This document shows, in pieces, positions 50,172 to 61,800 of a DNA stretch of 64,000 nucleotides. Each line of letters opens with the position of its first letter. Within the stretch, counting starts at the first letter, position 1. Origin of the DNA: Lethocerus indicus (Eukaryota > Arthropoda > Insecta > Hemiptera > Belostomatidae); assembly GCA_019843655.1 (NCBI GenBank), contig JACDQD010000006.1, positions 27,918,246 to 27,982,245 of the forward strand. Direction: 5' to 3'. The translations under genes and the position numbers were made by a program. The notes beneath the pieces were generated by a model. It saw only the letters and a program-made list of their open reading frames with translations, did not search any database and was not told the origin of the DNA.

Positions 50172-50713
50172 GAATTCAGAGTTTAACATACCTGTTTTTT
50201 GGTCTGCGAGGGGTTGGAATACCGTAGATGTGTGTTTCTGTCTCCTCTCGCCGGTTTGGTCTTTTGCTAGACCGTCGCTATCTTCAGTAGCGGTGTTAGT
50301 CTCTTTTGGGACTTTGGATGTTTTTTGGGCATCCTCACTGCACTGTCACTGTCACTTGTACTGTGGTAGTTGTCTCTTTGTCGTGTGTATATATATGTGT
50401 CTATATCTGAGTTATTTTTAACACTATTAAACCGCGTCATGTATTCAGCTTAATGCGCTATACTATTTTTAATGGTACGGCGCACCTAATACTAGCCCGC
50501 AACAAAGTTGTGTCTTGCATTTTAGTATTAGCGCCTTACATATAGCGCCTTACAGTACAAGTGACAGTGACAGTGCAGTGAGGATGCCCAAAAAGCATCC
50601 AAAGTGCCCAAAGAGACTAACACGCTACTGAAGATGGCGAGCAGCCGATACCGCGCAAAAGACCAAACCAGCGAGAGGAGACAGAAACACACGAAATCTA
50701 TGGAATTCTGAAT
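50172..50713. mobile_element. Foldback element copy C
   Basis: Starts TTTAACATACCTG at 50182 and ends CGAAATCTATGG at 50703. Flanks GAATTCAGAG and GAATTCTGAA suggest a decayed duplication of about 10 bp. It has one end on each side, with the CACTGTCACTGTCAC spacer and the internal module (about 50400-50545, GGCGCACCTAATACTAGCCC), but lacks the extra inverted end seen in copies A and B. The left core is trimmed (GCTAGACCGTCGCTATCTTC). No coding capacity. Confidence 0.75.
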
Positions 50714-51372
50714 TTTCTGTTATGCGACATGAAATTCTTACTCTTTATTCGCCTGCACTTTTTCTAAAATCCCTCTTTATTAAGTTCTGAATGTTTTGAT
50801 GATTTATACTCAGCGAATATAATTTACAAAATATAATAATCGAGGTCTTTGATAATTAAGACCCTTTGTTTTTATAAATTTAGTTAAATTGTCACGCTTG
50901 ATTTGCGACATATACCTACCTCCCTTCGCGCTCTTTTGCACCTATCGGTCCGTGTTAATAATTATCGCATTAGGGAGTGCTCTGTGAAACTAGATTTTCC
51001 GTCGGATCGCTTTAGTGTGTTTTTCGAATTTATTGATAATTTGTTGTTACACGAATATGGTACACGAAGTGGGTCTTCGGGGAATGATTAGCCGAGCGCA
51101 AAATCCATGCGGGCGGCGTTCGCGTAAATTAATTCAGTATAAACAGAGGTGAACACAAGGCGATCCAATGAACCCTAAGACGGGGTCCACGGCAACTCGA
51201 CCAGGGCCCGGCCCTACCTGTTGGCTTCCAACATTCGGCTATATTCAGCTACACAATTATACATAATGCTACACAATTAAAACATAAATATAACAACAGT
51301 CTGTATAATAACAGTCTACTATAACATAGGACCTTTCATATGGAAAATCGTCGTCCAGTTCATGTACACAAT
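50714..51372. other. Spacer between foldback copies C and D
   Basis: AT-rich non-coding DNA. A 62-codon frame at 50903-51091 (+) is unrecognised. Confidence 0.4.
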
Positions 51373-51697
51373 ATATTTATGTATCGTAGATTTCGTGTGT
51401 TTCCGTCTCCTCTCGCTTGTCTTTTGCAAGACGAAATCTTCAGTAACGGTGTTAGTCAAAGCCCAAAACACAATAACAAGACACTCACATACACACGACA
51501 AACAGGCAACCACCACAGTGCAGTGAGGATGCCCAAGGAACATCCAAAGTGTCAACAGTGACTATCACCGCTACTGAAGATGGCGATCAGCCGAAACCGG
51601 TTTTGCTAAAGATCAAACTAGCGAGAGAAACACACGAAATCTACGGTACTCCAACCGCTCGCAGACTACAAAACAGGTATTTCAAATATTTATGTAT
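51373..51697. mobile_element. Foldback element copy D with a perfect 12-bp target duplication
   Basis: The element is 51385-51685, flanked on both sides by ATATTTATGTAT (51373-51384 and 51686-51697). It lies in the opposite orientation to copies B and C: the short end CGTAGATTTCGTG is on the left and the long end (CTCGCAGACTACAAAACAGG then TATTTCAA) on the right. The internal module is missing, leaving a roughly 300-bp element with only end sequences and a short middle. Confidence 0.8.
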
Positions 51698-51820
51698 ATA
51701 TCGACCGATAAGAAAATTTTCACGCCCGGGATTTATATTGAAGAGATAATTGGGGGGGATTTAGGCCTTATCGACAGCGGTTCTTGTCTTTTTTCCCCAA
51801 TTGGCTCCTAAGGCAGCTCA

Positions 51821-51833
51821 CCCCCCCCCCCCC
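51821..51833. repeat. C13 homopolymer
   Basis: Thirteen consecutive C, the longest pure C or G run in the window. Confidence 0.95.
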
Positions 51834-51942
51834 ACAGTAATCAGTTCTCCACGGTCGGAGGCTGACGTTTACCATCCGGCAGCTTATCCTATCCTCCTAA
51901 CCGGGCCTGTTTTTTCGGGATGGGAACGGGACGAGGCGTAGC

Positions 51943-51963
51943 AGGAGGAGGAGGAGGAGGAGG
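51943..51963. repeat. (AGG)7 microsatellite
   Basis: Seven tandem AGG triplets in a purine-rich strand; the minus-strand frame through it gives poly-Pro and is an artefact. Confidence 0.95.
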
Positions 51964-54767
51964 AAGGCAAAATCGAAAATCATTTGCAGCACTTTTTTCC
52001 TCCTGACGTTTTTCCCCGCTGCTGTTTTTTTTTTTTGAAAAGGTCTGCGGAGGCCACGGCCTGGGGGAGACAGCCGATGAAAGGGAGTTGAGGGTGGGTG
52101 GAGGAGGGGATGCCACGAGATGGATTGGGCCCGGGATCGATGTCGACAACACCTTCAGTTTCATTTTACCCCCCTCCCCCTCTAGGGCCATCCCCTACTG
52201 TGCTCCTTGGATACTATAAATGACCCTTGTTCTATACACAAGCGTAACTAAAAACTCCCGAAGGTCTTTCTGGATGTCCTTTCGCAGTTTGTCACACCCT
52301 AGTCAGTAGCATAGTAATAAAGTGCTTTAGTCGTGAGGTACATCTTAATTATTATATAATATTTATAAATTCCTATAATGATATTGCAGTAATCAATTCT
52401 TATATGTGTAAATTCTCCGAACATTTCATGTGGAGAGAACTCCTTGGGTTTAATGTGGGTTACTCGTGATTCCATTCGTCCACCTGAGCATGCTTAATAG
52501 TCTATATTAACGTCAGTTTCGGACGTTGACTTTTTTTTAATGAACCACCTGACACGGTCGTTATACTGTAAACTCACATTTTTGAAAGATACAAGACGGC
52601 ATTCGGTAATCACTCCATTAAATATAATATTCTCCACGAATATTGTCAGAGCGGTGAAGTACAACAGAAACAGATAGTTAATAGATTTGACCGACCGGAA
52701 AAAGAGTTAAAACTCTCCGCTGGATGTTTGAGAAGTTACCTGCCTCCTTCCTGGAATTGGGAACTGGGGTTTTCCAGACCGGTCCACAGCAAGCCCAAGT
52801 TAAACCGATCTGAAAAGTCTTTACTCCGGAGCGTGGAAGACTTCGGCCGAAGAAAATGATTCCTACTGTTCCAATTCCGGTTCAGTAATTAGCCTCCAAT
52901 GGATCGGAGTCCCTCAACTTCTTTACACTTTACAATCTTGAACTTCGGAGTGCACTGAAGCAGGCTTCCCTGTGGTAAAAATATGGTGGGGGGGGGGCAT
53001 CCATTTTATATGGTTTAAAAAGCGAGCTAGGAAAATAATTTGAATGCTTCACTTGGTCATTATGTATAAATAAATACATAAATTAATATTCCTAGTTTGG
53101 AAATAAGTAACTGGATTCATTATAATTACCTTATTAATAATTTGTCACCGAAAAAAGTCTGCATTAATGCCATTTTTAGGGATTTATACATGATATATTT
53201 TTAGATTGCATAGAATCTACGAAAAGCCGTATTTTACATCGTGTTTTCCTTAACTGGTAAAATGACCTATTATAATTCAGACAATAAATCTCATTTTACC
53301 TCTGGTTAATATTCCTCCGAAGGTAAAAAGCGGAAACCGTTGCGGTTATTAATCCTATCTGGCGTCCCACATTCCGGAAACACCGAGACCGTCATCTTGG
53401 ATATATATTTACTGGTGTATACATAAAAATACAAATGAAATTTCATTCGAAGATGAACCGCAATTTAATCTCAGACAAATGTCGTTTTCTCGCCGGCACC
53501 GAGATTAAGGGAGTCGGGCGAAATATAGAGGGGGAAGAAAGAAAGGAGCGTAGTAGGAATTGTGGCTTACACAGGCGACAGTAGACATTTAGGTCGTCCT
53601 TCTTTATTCCATTTATTCGTCTCTGCCGCCCCTATCCTTCTGGTAATTGACCTAATAAACTATGAACTTATTTGCATTTGGCTTTCCCGATTATACGGCG
53701 TCTCTTCTTCTCCTTCCAAACCGGCTAACGACTCCCAAGTTCTCCGTTTGTGTTCCAATTTTCTTTGTTTTTTCTCTTTGTCTCTCCGCGTTTAAAAGCA
53801 ATAAAAAGCTTTTACGCTGGCCAGTCGGCGGCTAGCGGCCAAAATTGCTAATTACTTTCTGAGTGGCGAAAAACCCGAGTTATTTAATTAATACCGAATT
53901 ATTTCTGTGGACGTCGCCCCATTGGTGCGGAAAAAAGTGGCAACTTTTTTCAAACTACTTTATTATCATCTTGCAGTTGAAGTATAAAGTTTAAGGCATA
54001 TTCCCTTATATTAAAAGTTTAGCCGGTTTAATGACTGGACGAGTTTTTCTTGTTTTTCTATATTTAAAAATTTATAATAAAATTACAGTTTTCACGAGTC
54101 TTTATGAGTGTTCTGGAGCATTATGAGATTTGTCATAAAATACGAGCGCGCAAATTGACTATTCGGAAATTTAATACTTTTTTATTATTTTACGTTTGAC
54201 CTCGGTTCATGGTGTATGAGTACGAAATGTTGCATGAAAATAAAGTGGAACTCAATACGGTTTACTTTGCTACAATATGTCAGTTTCAATTAAGGTTTGA
54301 TGATTTAAAAATCCTTCAGCATTGTATAATATTAATTAAAACTATTATTAAGGAATACAAATTGGTGGGAATAGATTTTTTCACTTTACCTATCGTCGTG
54401 ACCCTGGATCGCTTGACTCGAGGCGCCAGATCCGATTATCGCGGAATGCTATAGGGCGTTAAGTTATTACACAAGATCTCCTCTCCACCGGAGAATCGGT
54501 CGTATGAATATGGAATTTTGGAATTCATCACCGGGGCCGATTCAAACTCAAACCGGGTTTGACTCCGTCGAGATCTAATAACAGGTACGGGGGAGGTAAA
54601 TTGAATGGGTTGAACAAGATTTGGCTCGAGCAATGCCACAAATCCGATGAAGGGGTGAGAGTGTACCAGTGGGGGCGGGGGTGGAGGAGGAGGGCCAACT
54701 ACTTCTGCTAATGAATGAGGACGCATGTATACACAGGCATACAAATTGGATCCGAAGCCCCAGCGAA

Positions 54768-54771
<4 letters not shown>
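51964..54771. other. Non-coding intronic sequence, nothing coding recognised
   Basis: Twelve T at 52025-52036, ten G at 52988-52997, and AT-rich DNA at 53000-53300 and 54000-54400. No supported gene. Confidence 0.4.

Positions 54772-54812
<41 letters not shown>
54772..54812. repeat. (TA)20 microsatellite
   Basis: About 40 bases of perfect alternating T and A. Confidence 0.97.
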
Positions 54813-54814
<2 letters not shown>

Positions 54815-57800
54815 ATACCAATATATGTATGGGAGTATTTCGATGATTACGCACCCGTACGCTGGTTGATTGAAAGTCTTTCTGTGAATAGAATTTTCGT
54901 TTGAACCATTTAAATTCGTGATGGCTTTATGCCAGTATTCGGGACATGCCCGCGTACAGCGAGCGCTTCGGCGGGATTCCAGGAAAAACCAATGTCGGGA
55001 TGGGATTACTGAAGCAATTCAATTGACGGTGGCGAGAAGCCAAAAATGATGAATTGGTATCCAATTTTTTTTTTTAAATAACCTGATGATTCTAACTGCC
55101 TACTGATGATACGACAACAAAATCAATATTCAATTAGTCATGTAATATTGAAGTTTAGTTGGCTCACCAACCCTTATCTCGGTTATAGGCGGAGGGGGGA
55201 GGGGGGGGTTTATAATGGTCTACCGTTCCGCAGAGATGGGCCGTATTTATACACGTTAGTTGGTGCGGGAAGACGGTAGGCCGGTAAACAGGGTGTGATT
55301 AGGCGCAGTCAATATTGCAGAAGGGGGTTGGGGGGGGGGCGCCGTTTTTGATTGGCGTTTACACGGTCAGGGCACGGCCTGCTTACCGACCACAACACCC
55401 ACAACTGCCCACGCAGAATTCGACCCTATTAATTATCGACCCTCGACGCCCTTTACGCTACTATAAACCGGCGATAGTAAATAACATAGCTGGAAACAAC
55501 CCCCCCCCCCCAGTATGATATTATACAGTTGGCATGCATTAATATGGGTCCGTATACCCAGTGATGCGCGATTACAAGTATCGGAGCCACAATAGGAGCC
55601 AGTCAATACAAAAAGTGATAATTAAGATTAGTTGACGGGGTAATTGTTCTGAATACTTTGCTCCCGTTTGAAATAGTCCATTTAGCGGATAATCAAAACT
55701 TTATTCTGTAATTCTCAAATGGCCTATTCCGATCCGTTTAGCGGATTATTTATTTAGTTTCCGTCGTCTCTCTTTTCTTTTTAGTCGCGTGTGCTGCTTA
55801 AAATGTCCCATTTTCATGAGACATGTGTCACGGACATACAATCAAAGGATGACAGTATATTAGTTTTTTATGTCGAGAAAAATTCTTCATTTATTTTATC
55901 AGTCGTGAGGTCTCAGGATAAGCTATATAATAGAGGGGCGCAACTGTTGAAATGCTTCGGTTGTGCGTTTTCTTTCCCGGATTGGTCGGCTAATTTATTT
56001 CAATAAATAACAGTATAGGGGAAATTATGCCGTTGAACATTCATCAAATGGATGGGGTCCTATGTTTGAGAGTTAATTTCACCGGACTGGGGGTTAAAAG
56101 GGTGACCCGGTCACGCAGTCGGTCGTTGGGTGACGGTGACCGTCATTTGTTACCAGTCAAGTTAGCAGAGTTAATCCCAAAGGGGGATGGTGGCGGGGGC
56201 GGGGCGGGGGCGGGACGTGGGACGATTCGAGAGGTCGTCGGGGGATAGACACATTCTGTTAATTAAGTCCCGGTGGGATGTGGAAGGATGAGGCAATCGG
56301 GGATTAGGGATTGCCCGGGGATTGATTAAGTAGAAAAAAAAAAAACAGAAACGGCATCCGATTTAAAAATGAATCCGGAGGACATAATTTCGAGAGATTC
56401 CTAAAATCAAAATCTTGGTCACTGTCACTTACAGCAGGAATGTAGTAACGGTGTAGACGAGATGTCCCATAGGCAATGAACCTGTCTATATTAGGTGGGT
56501 AATCTACCGGCCATAAAGAGCCGTTTCAGCATGAAACGAAATCTAGACCGCCGGAATGTTGGTATTCCGAGACTTAGCGAACCGCCAAACAGGTGTCTTG
56601 AATATTCGAGAAGTTTACTTTTTATTACTATCGAAGCATGTCGGGCTGCAAATTCGAATTACCCCGAGGCATAACTTTTCAAACTTTGCCTACATTATGT
56701 AGGATGAGACGGTAATAGCGTTTCCTTTACCCCGGGATTCCTTCGCCCAAACTCCCATCATGCGAACGGGCGAATGAGATTTACCCGTAGGACATTTCTC
56801 CTTTATCGGTTCCCCCACTAGACTGTATTATGGCCCAAGTTTGGCTATTGTTAAAAGTTCCTACCCGGAGTTTCAACGGATTTACACTTGTGGGACGCGG
56901 GCCGAGTTAGACGGAGATTATTTATATCCCTTTTTATGTATTCGGTAAAAAATTAAATGGAATTTAGGAAGATATTTTTGTGGAATACCGGTCCGTAGGG
57001 AGATATTTTCATTCTGAATATTGAATACTGTCTTTGGGTAATAATTTATTCTTTTAAAAAAGGGGTCACTCAGTCACAGATTATTCCCTTTAATCTTTTC
57101 ACAGCCATTAATTGTTTAATAGGACTACAGGATGTACAGGCTTTCATTATAAGAGCAGTTCCAACATAATGCTTGGGCCATTCTCGCTACAAATTGCCAT
57201 TATTCCCCTGTACAAATTAGAATTCTAATATATTTAAATTGCGCTGTCAGTCGTTTTATTATCCCGGCAGTAGTAAAAGGCTTTATATTATGGATAAAGC
57301 GTCCACTCTCACTCCGAAATAATAAACGGGTCGCGCTTTTAAATTGTCATAAATCGTTGGTGGGGGGGGGGATGCGCAGAAAAATCAATCGCCGTTAAAT
57401 TCGCAATTTGCTTTAACGCTCGCTTTCGAAATCGAATTTTTTTTAAACCTGTTTCCTGACTGGCAGTTTCCAGCTAAACTGCCCCCTACCAAATTTCATT
57501 AGTTCATTAGCCCGGCGGTAGAGGTTTTAAAACAAACTGCGAAGCAAATTAGCGTATTCGACTGGACGTTATGTTGGTGCTCCGCTAGACCGTTGTTTAA
57601 ATATTTATGAGGTTCTGCCGGCCTTTTAAATTGATTTGCATTAAACTTTGTTTCGAAAGGGAGACAGAGAGAGAGGGGGGGAGAGGGGGAGAGAGTGAAT
57701 GAGGGTAAAAGGGCGGGCGAACGGAGGATTTAACGCCGATGCAAAAAAAAGTAACAAAAAAGGAAGATAGGGGAGAAATTGCCGCAGAAAATTGCTCCGT

Positions 57801-58374
57801 TAAAAAACGGGCGGAAGCCGACCCGGCGGTCTGTTTATTGGAGCCGGTGAGTTTATTTCCAATAGTGTTTTCTGTTTTCATCTCCAATGGTCTCAATTAA
57901 GAAGAAAGTTGCCCACGTTTTTAGAATAAAGTCATAGGATGAGGATGCGGTTCAAATGTGCATACGGACCAATGTGTATTGTGAGCGTAAATTACTGCTG
58001 TCAAACTCTATTAGCGTCTGATGAAGGCTCACTGTGAAAATATAAAGAATTATTCGCAAGATTTATGTAAATAGGCTAACTGCTAGGAAGCTAGTCCAGT
58101 TGGGTTCACCACTGGTCTCAAAAAAGGGTGAAAGTGCTTCGTGCCCCGAATTTCATCATCCCCGATTAATGAACGACCAAACAACGATAAATGTACGCAA
58201 CAACGCTAAAGTAGACACTGCATAAAATACTGCTTATATAACTGGGGTCTTTTGAGTAAATCGTTATACTTGCCACCGGCAGCAGTCATATCTTTGATGA
58301 TATTCCAGAAGCTTAATGACATGAATAAAAGAAACGACACCGCAAAACCAACTGTGAGGTTCTTTGAAATGGAT
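54813..58374. other. Non-coding intronic sequence with several G/C homopolymers
   Basis: A cluster of homopolymers: eight G at 55201-55208, ten G at 55330-55339, twelve C at 55500-55511, twelve A at 56334-56345, ten G at 57362-57371, and a GA/G-rich block at 57660-57695. An inverted decayed repeat core lies at 55021-55049. No supported gene. Confidence 0.4.
55021..55049 (-). repeat. Decayed dispersed repeat, TTCTCGCCAT-core family
   Basis: On the minus strand it reads TTTTTGGCTTCTCGCCACCG followed by TCAATTG, resembling the core at 6.2 and 15.4 kb. Short and degraded. Confidence 0.3.
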
Positions 58375-58400
58375 AACACTGTAATATTGATTACAGTGTT
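58375..58400. other. Perfect 11-bp hairpin
   Basis: AACACTGTAAT and ATTACAGTGTT pair perfectly around ATTG. It overlaps the tract just before the candidate acceptor at 58415. Confidence 0.6.
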
Positions 58401-58415
58401 TCTCCTCTTCGCAGT

Positions 58416-58487
58416 CAATAATAATATAATGTCTGTTGTTCCAGGTTCGTACAAGATTCGCAGCATTTGTTCTAGCACTACGTTTCT
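58416..58487 (+). other. Possible cassette microexon
   Basis: TGTTTCTCCTCTTCGCAG (acceptor ending 58415) and TCT|GTAAGT (donor at 58488) delimit 72 nt. A second acceptor (GTCTGTTGTTCCAG, ending 58444) gives a 43-nt alternative. One frame of the 72-nt segment is open (NNNIMSVVPGSYKIRSICSS and on), and the 43-nt form reads VRTRFAAFVLALRF. It is on the host strand about 20 kb after site 3. No homology is recognised, and minus-strand frames are also open here (58206-58500). Confidence 0.2.
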
Positions 58488-58493
58488 GTAAGT

Positions 58494-58798
58494 CCAACAA
58501 TATTTTTATACCTTGCCCATCAAGTTTATTCGAATTGCTCGTATACAGGAAATTGAAAACTAAAATATGTTAAGAATTTATATACGATGCAATTATTCCA
58601 GATCAGAATCATTGTTGCCTGGTCGTAATTAAAAATTCCGTTTAATTTAATTAAGCTAACCGTAAACGTTCAACATCCAGGTTGTAAATGCAAAATTGCC
58701 CTTGAAAATTGAATTTTTCATCAATTATTTAATTAATTTCCTTCTTGTCAGATAAAACCTCGCATTTTACAGTGGGAGCTTATAAATAATATAATACG
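58494..58798. other. AT-rich non-coding spacer
   Basis: Contains a fair isolated acceptor-like motif (TTTCCTTCTTGTCAG ending at 58751) without a matching donor nearby. Nothing else recognised. Confidence 0.4.
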
Positions 58799-58813
58799 TA
58801 AATAAATAAATAA

Positions 58814-58861
<48 letters not shown>
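58799..58861. repeat. Compound (AATA)n(TA)n microsatellite
   Basis: About five AATA units run directly into about twenty TA units, ending at 58861. The fourth long TA tract of the window. Confidence 0.97.
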
Positions 58862-58863
<2 letters not shown>

Positions 58864-61800
58864 TACGATAAAGGACATTCTTAAACAGGCTGAATAGAGT
58901 TTCTTTGTTGTTTGTACATATATATGTATATTTGGGGCATATGTCATTAAATGTTCCTTTTTTCATTATACTTATTTTGTCGTTGGTTAGTCCGTTTTCG
59001 ATTCTGCGAATTACCGTACAAATATTTTATAGTTAACGATTACAAAATCTGCATTCGTCAGCTTACGTTTCCAATACTTGTATTGTTAATATGAAACAGT
59101 GGATTCAACATAGGTGGCTAAAATTTATCATCGGCCTTAGCATAGGTTTACTTACTTAAAAAGCCAAGATAACAAATCCCGTAGTACTAAAGAAAATACT
59201 GTACCAGAGGGCAATTTATGCCGCTTGATGGACCCGTTACTGACGGGCCATTACGTGCCTCTTATTTGAGTACTCTCGTGTATGTGCCCGTTACAATATG
59301 AAATATACCCCGAGATATATTAAAGCCGGGAGAGAAGACTGGCGGGGTTATAACTCTGGCGCTAAGTAATTTTTGACGTTGAACTTCCAGCCCGGTGTTA
59401 TTATTGCCTCTTCGAGTCTATCGTAAATTTTTCCGGCGTTATCTCTCCCCGTCCCGAGGGAAAACGGAAGCGGCAGTATTTTTCGTTCTGGAGAGAAAGG
59501 ACGCGCCAAACGAGCGTACACAGCCAATACTCGTGTACTAGGGTTTGCGTAATTGGAATTGGTATTTTTCCGAGCGATGTAAGCGGACAAGTGTTTCGGA
59601 ATATTAATAACCGGCCGCCGGTAGTATTGAGGGGGTTGAAGGGTGAAGGACGTGACTAGTGGGATTATATAACTAATAACTGTGAGGGGAGCGGGCCCTT
59701 TCTAGGGCTGAGGCACTAGTTGATTAATCGCCATTTAACTTGGGCACCAGTCACAAGTATGGCCCTCATAGGGGGATGTTAACGTCCTCGACTTCTGGAA
59801 GAGTGACACTCAAAGCGTGTATGCAAATTACCCTTCTCCCCTTTTCTAGTACACCATAAATTGGTCCAACCTTCGGTAAGAGAACTAAAAACATTTAAAA
59901 AATCGGTTTCTTGTTGGGAACGCTGTTCTTTCTCATTTCTTGTTTTCAAGATTTCGCTTCCACTTACCTATTTTGTTGTTCATTATCGCATTTCTCAATG
60001 CAGGCCACTGATATAACTTTGTTTCCATTTAATTGTTCTATCTGGGACATGCGATGACTTATAAGGATGACGATTTCTTTAACAATGATATTTTAAAAAT
60101 ATTATCATACGTCAAGCATTTAGCTAGTACAAGGCGCGTTATGGTGACGGGAAAACGGAGCCATTCAGTGTTAACGTCTTGAACCCGGTCTTTGGGATAG
60201 ACTACGATGATTTCCACAGGATAGGTTTGAAATCGAACCAATACCTACTGACCAAAATAGCGTCAGCTCGGCCGGGTGATGTTTAATATGGCCCAGATTG
60301 ATTTCCCATTCGTCATAGTTAAATCAGCGGCTAAATCCATTTCCCTTCCGGCGGCAGTTTAGATATGAATATTCATAATGCCGTGTGAGCGGCCCGCAAC
60401 CGGACCATTTGCCAGAGACAATAGTCTAATCTCCGGTCTTAATTACACGGCCGTGGACTTTGCCTTAATGCCAGTTCTAGTGAATTTCAAATCAAATATA
60501 TCGAGACTCGGATCAATCAGGAGCGGGCAGTTCTGTTCAGGTGGGAGAAAATTAACGGCTCACGACCTTCGGATTACTAATCTCGATAGAAATATGAAAA
60601 AATAGTTCAAAATTATACTGTATGCCAGAAAGTAATTAGCATCATCACATTGTCAAAACATCATCATTCGGTTAGTTATAATTAACCCTCTTTATTTAGG
60701 TACTGACGATGGTTACACATCTTTGGTATCAGTTAAATTTGTAGCACATTCAACACTCTTTAATTTTGATTATTCATACGATTCAACCTAACTGTTTGCC
60801 GGTGATAAATGTCGGGCCTTAATTAAACTTTAAACTTTCTTAGTTTCCTTCTTGCCGATCCTAACGCCGATGTCCTCCGGCCATTTCCGGCCAAACCCAT
60901 CGAGCGGCCGAGATCTATAGCACAGGGGTCCACTAGAGAACAATACAGCGCACGACCTGAACACCAATTTGACGCTGCTCAACATCAAAAGCGAGCCATT
61001 ATCTACTCTCACCCATCATAGTTGAATGGATTTCGGAGAATGGGGAGGTTTCTCCCCCAATCCTCCCTCCCCCCCCCCGCCGCCGCCGTTCATTTAGGCT
61101 ACTAACGTAAAGCAGTCCGATTAGATCCGTTTAAACTTCAATGGCCGCCGGGCCCATCGGTAAGTGCTATCCCGGCATGCTCCAGACACAGTACACCAGC
61201 CTCCCTACAGTCCTTCATATTGGATTCCATGTCCCGTGTTTGAGAAAGTCTAGGCTTTAGGATATCAGGATGTTGTAACTGAACGGCAGTCCATAATTTC
61301 GAATAACCCTAATGGCGAGAAGCCGAAACTGTGATTAGATCCAATACCCGATTGAAGATAAAAAATCGCGCTAGCTATTTTGCAGAACTAATGTATTTAT
61401 AATCGAAACTGTTTTTTTTAAACCACAATCTATACTGTCATTTTTTGCGATCCATGAACATATGAAGCACCCCTGTCCCTTCCCCAATATCCTGCGCCGA
61501 ATTCGTTTTTTGCCCCTGGTCTCAACAGTTTCCGTTAACGAGTTTGGCCGATAATAAAAGCTCGATGGTACCGTCGAGGGGAATGAACCTTCGCATTCCT
61601 GGTTGACCCTTCTAACCGGCCACCGAACATTTTCATAACCCTTTCAGACCTTACATCGAGCTCTATTTACAGTAAATTGCCGGTCGGGCCGCGGGAATAG
61701 CGGCCCTTGCCCTCCCACGGGTAATTAAGCGATAATTTAAGGGCGCGGGGATGGCTAAAAACTCCTGAAACTGAAGCCCTTATAACCTAACCACCCGAAG

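Noticed and set aside
60520..60550. CTGTTCAG|GTGGGA as a fourth ratchet site
   Set aside because: The preceding sequence is purine-rich and the donor is weak.
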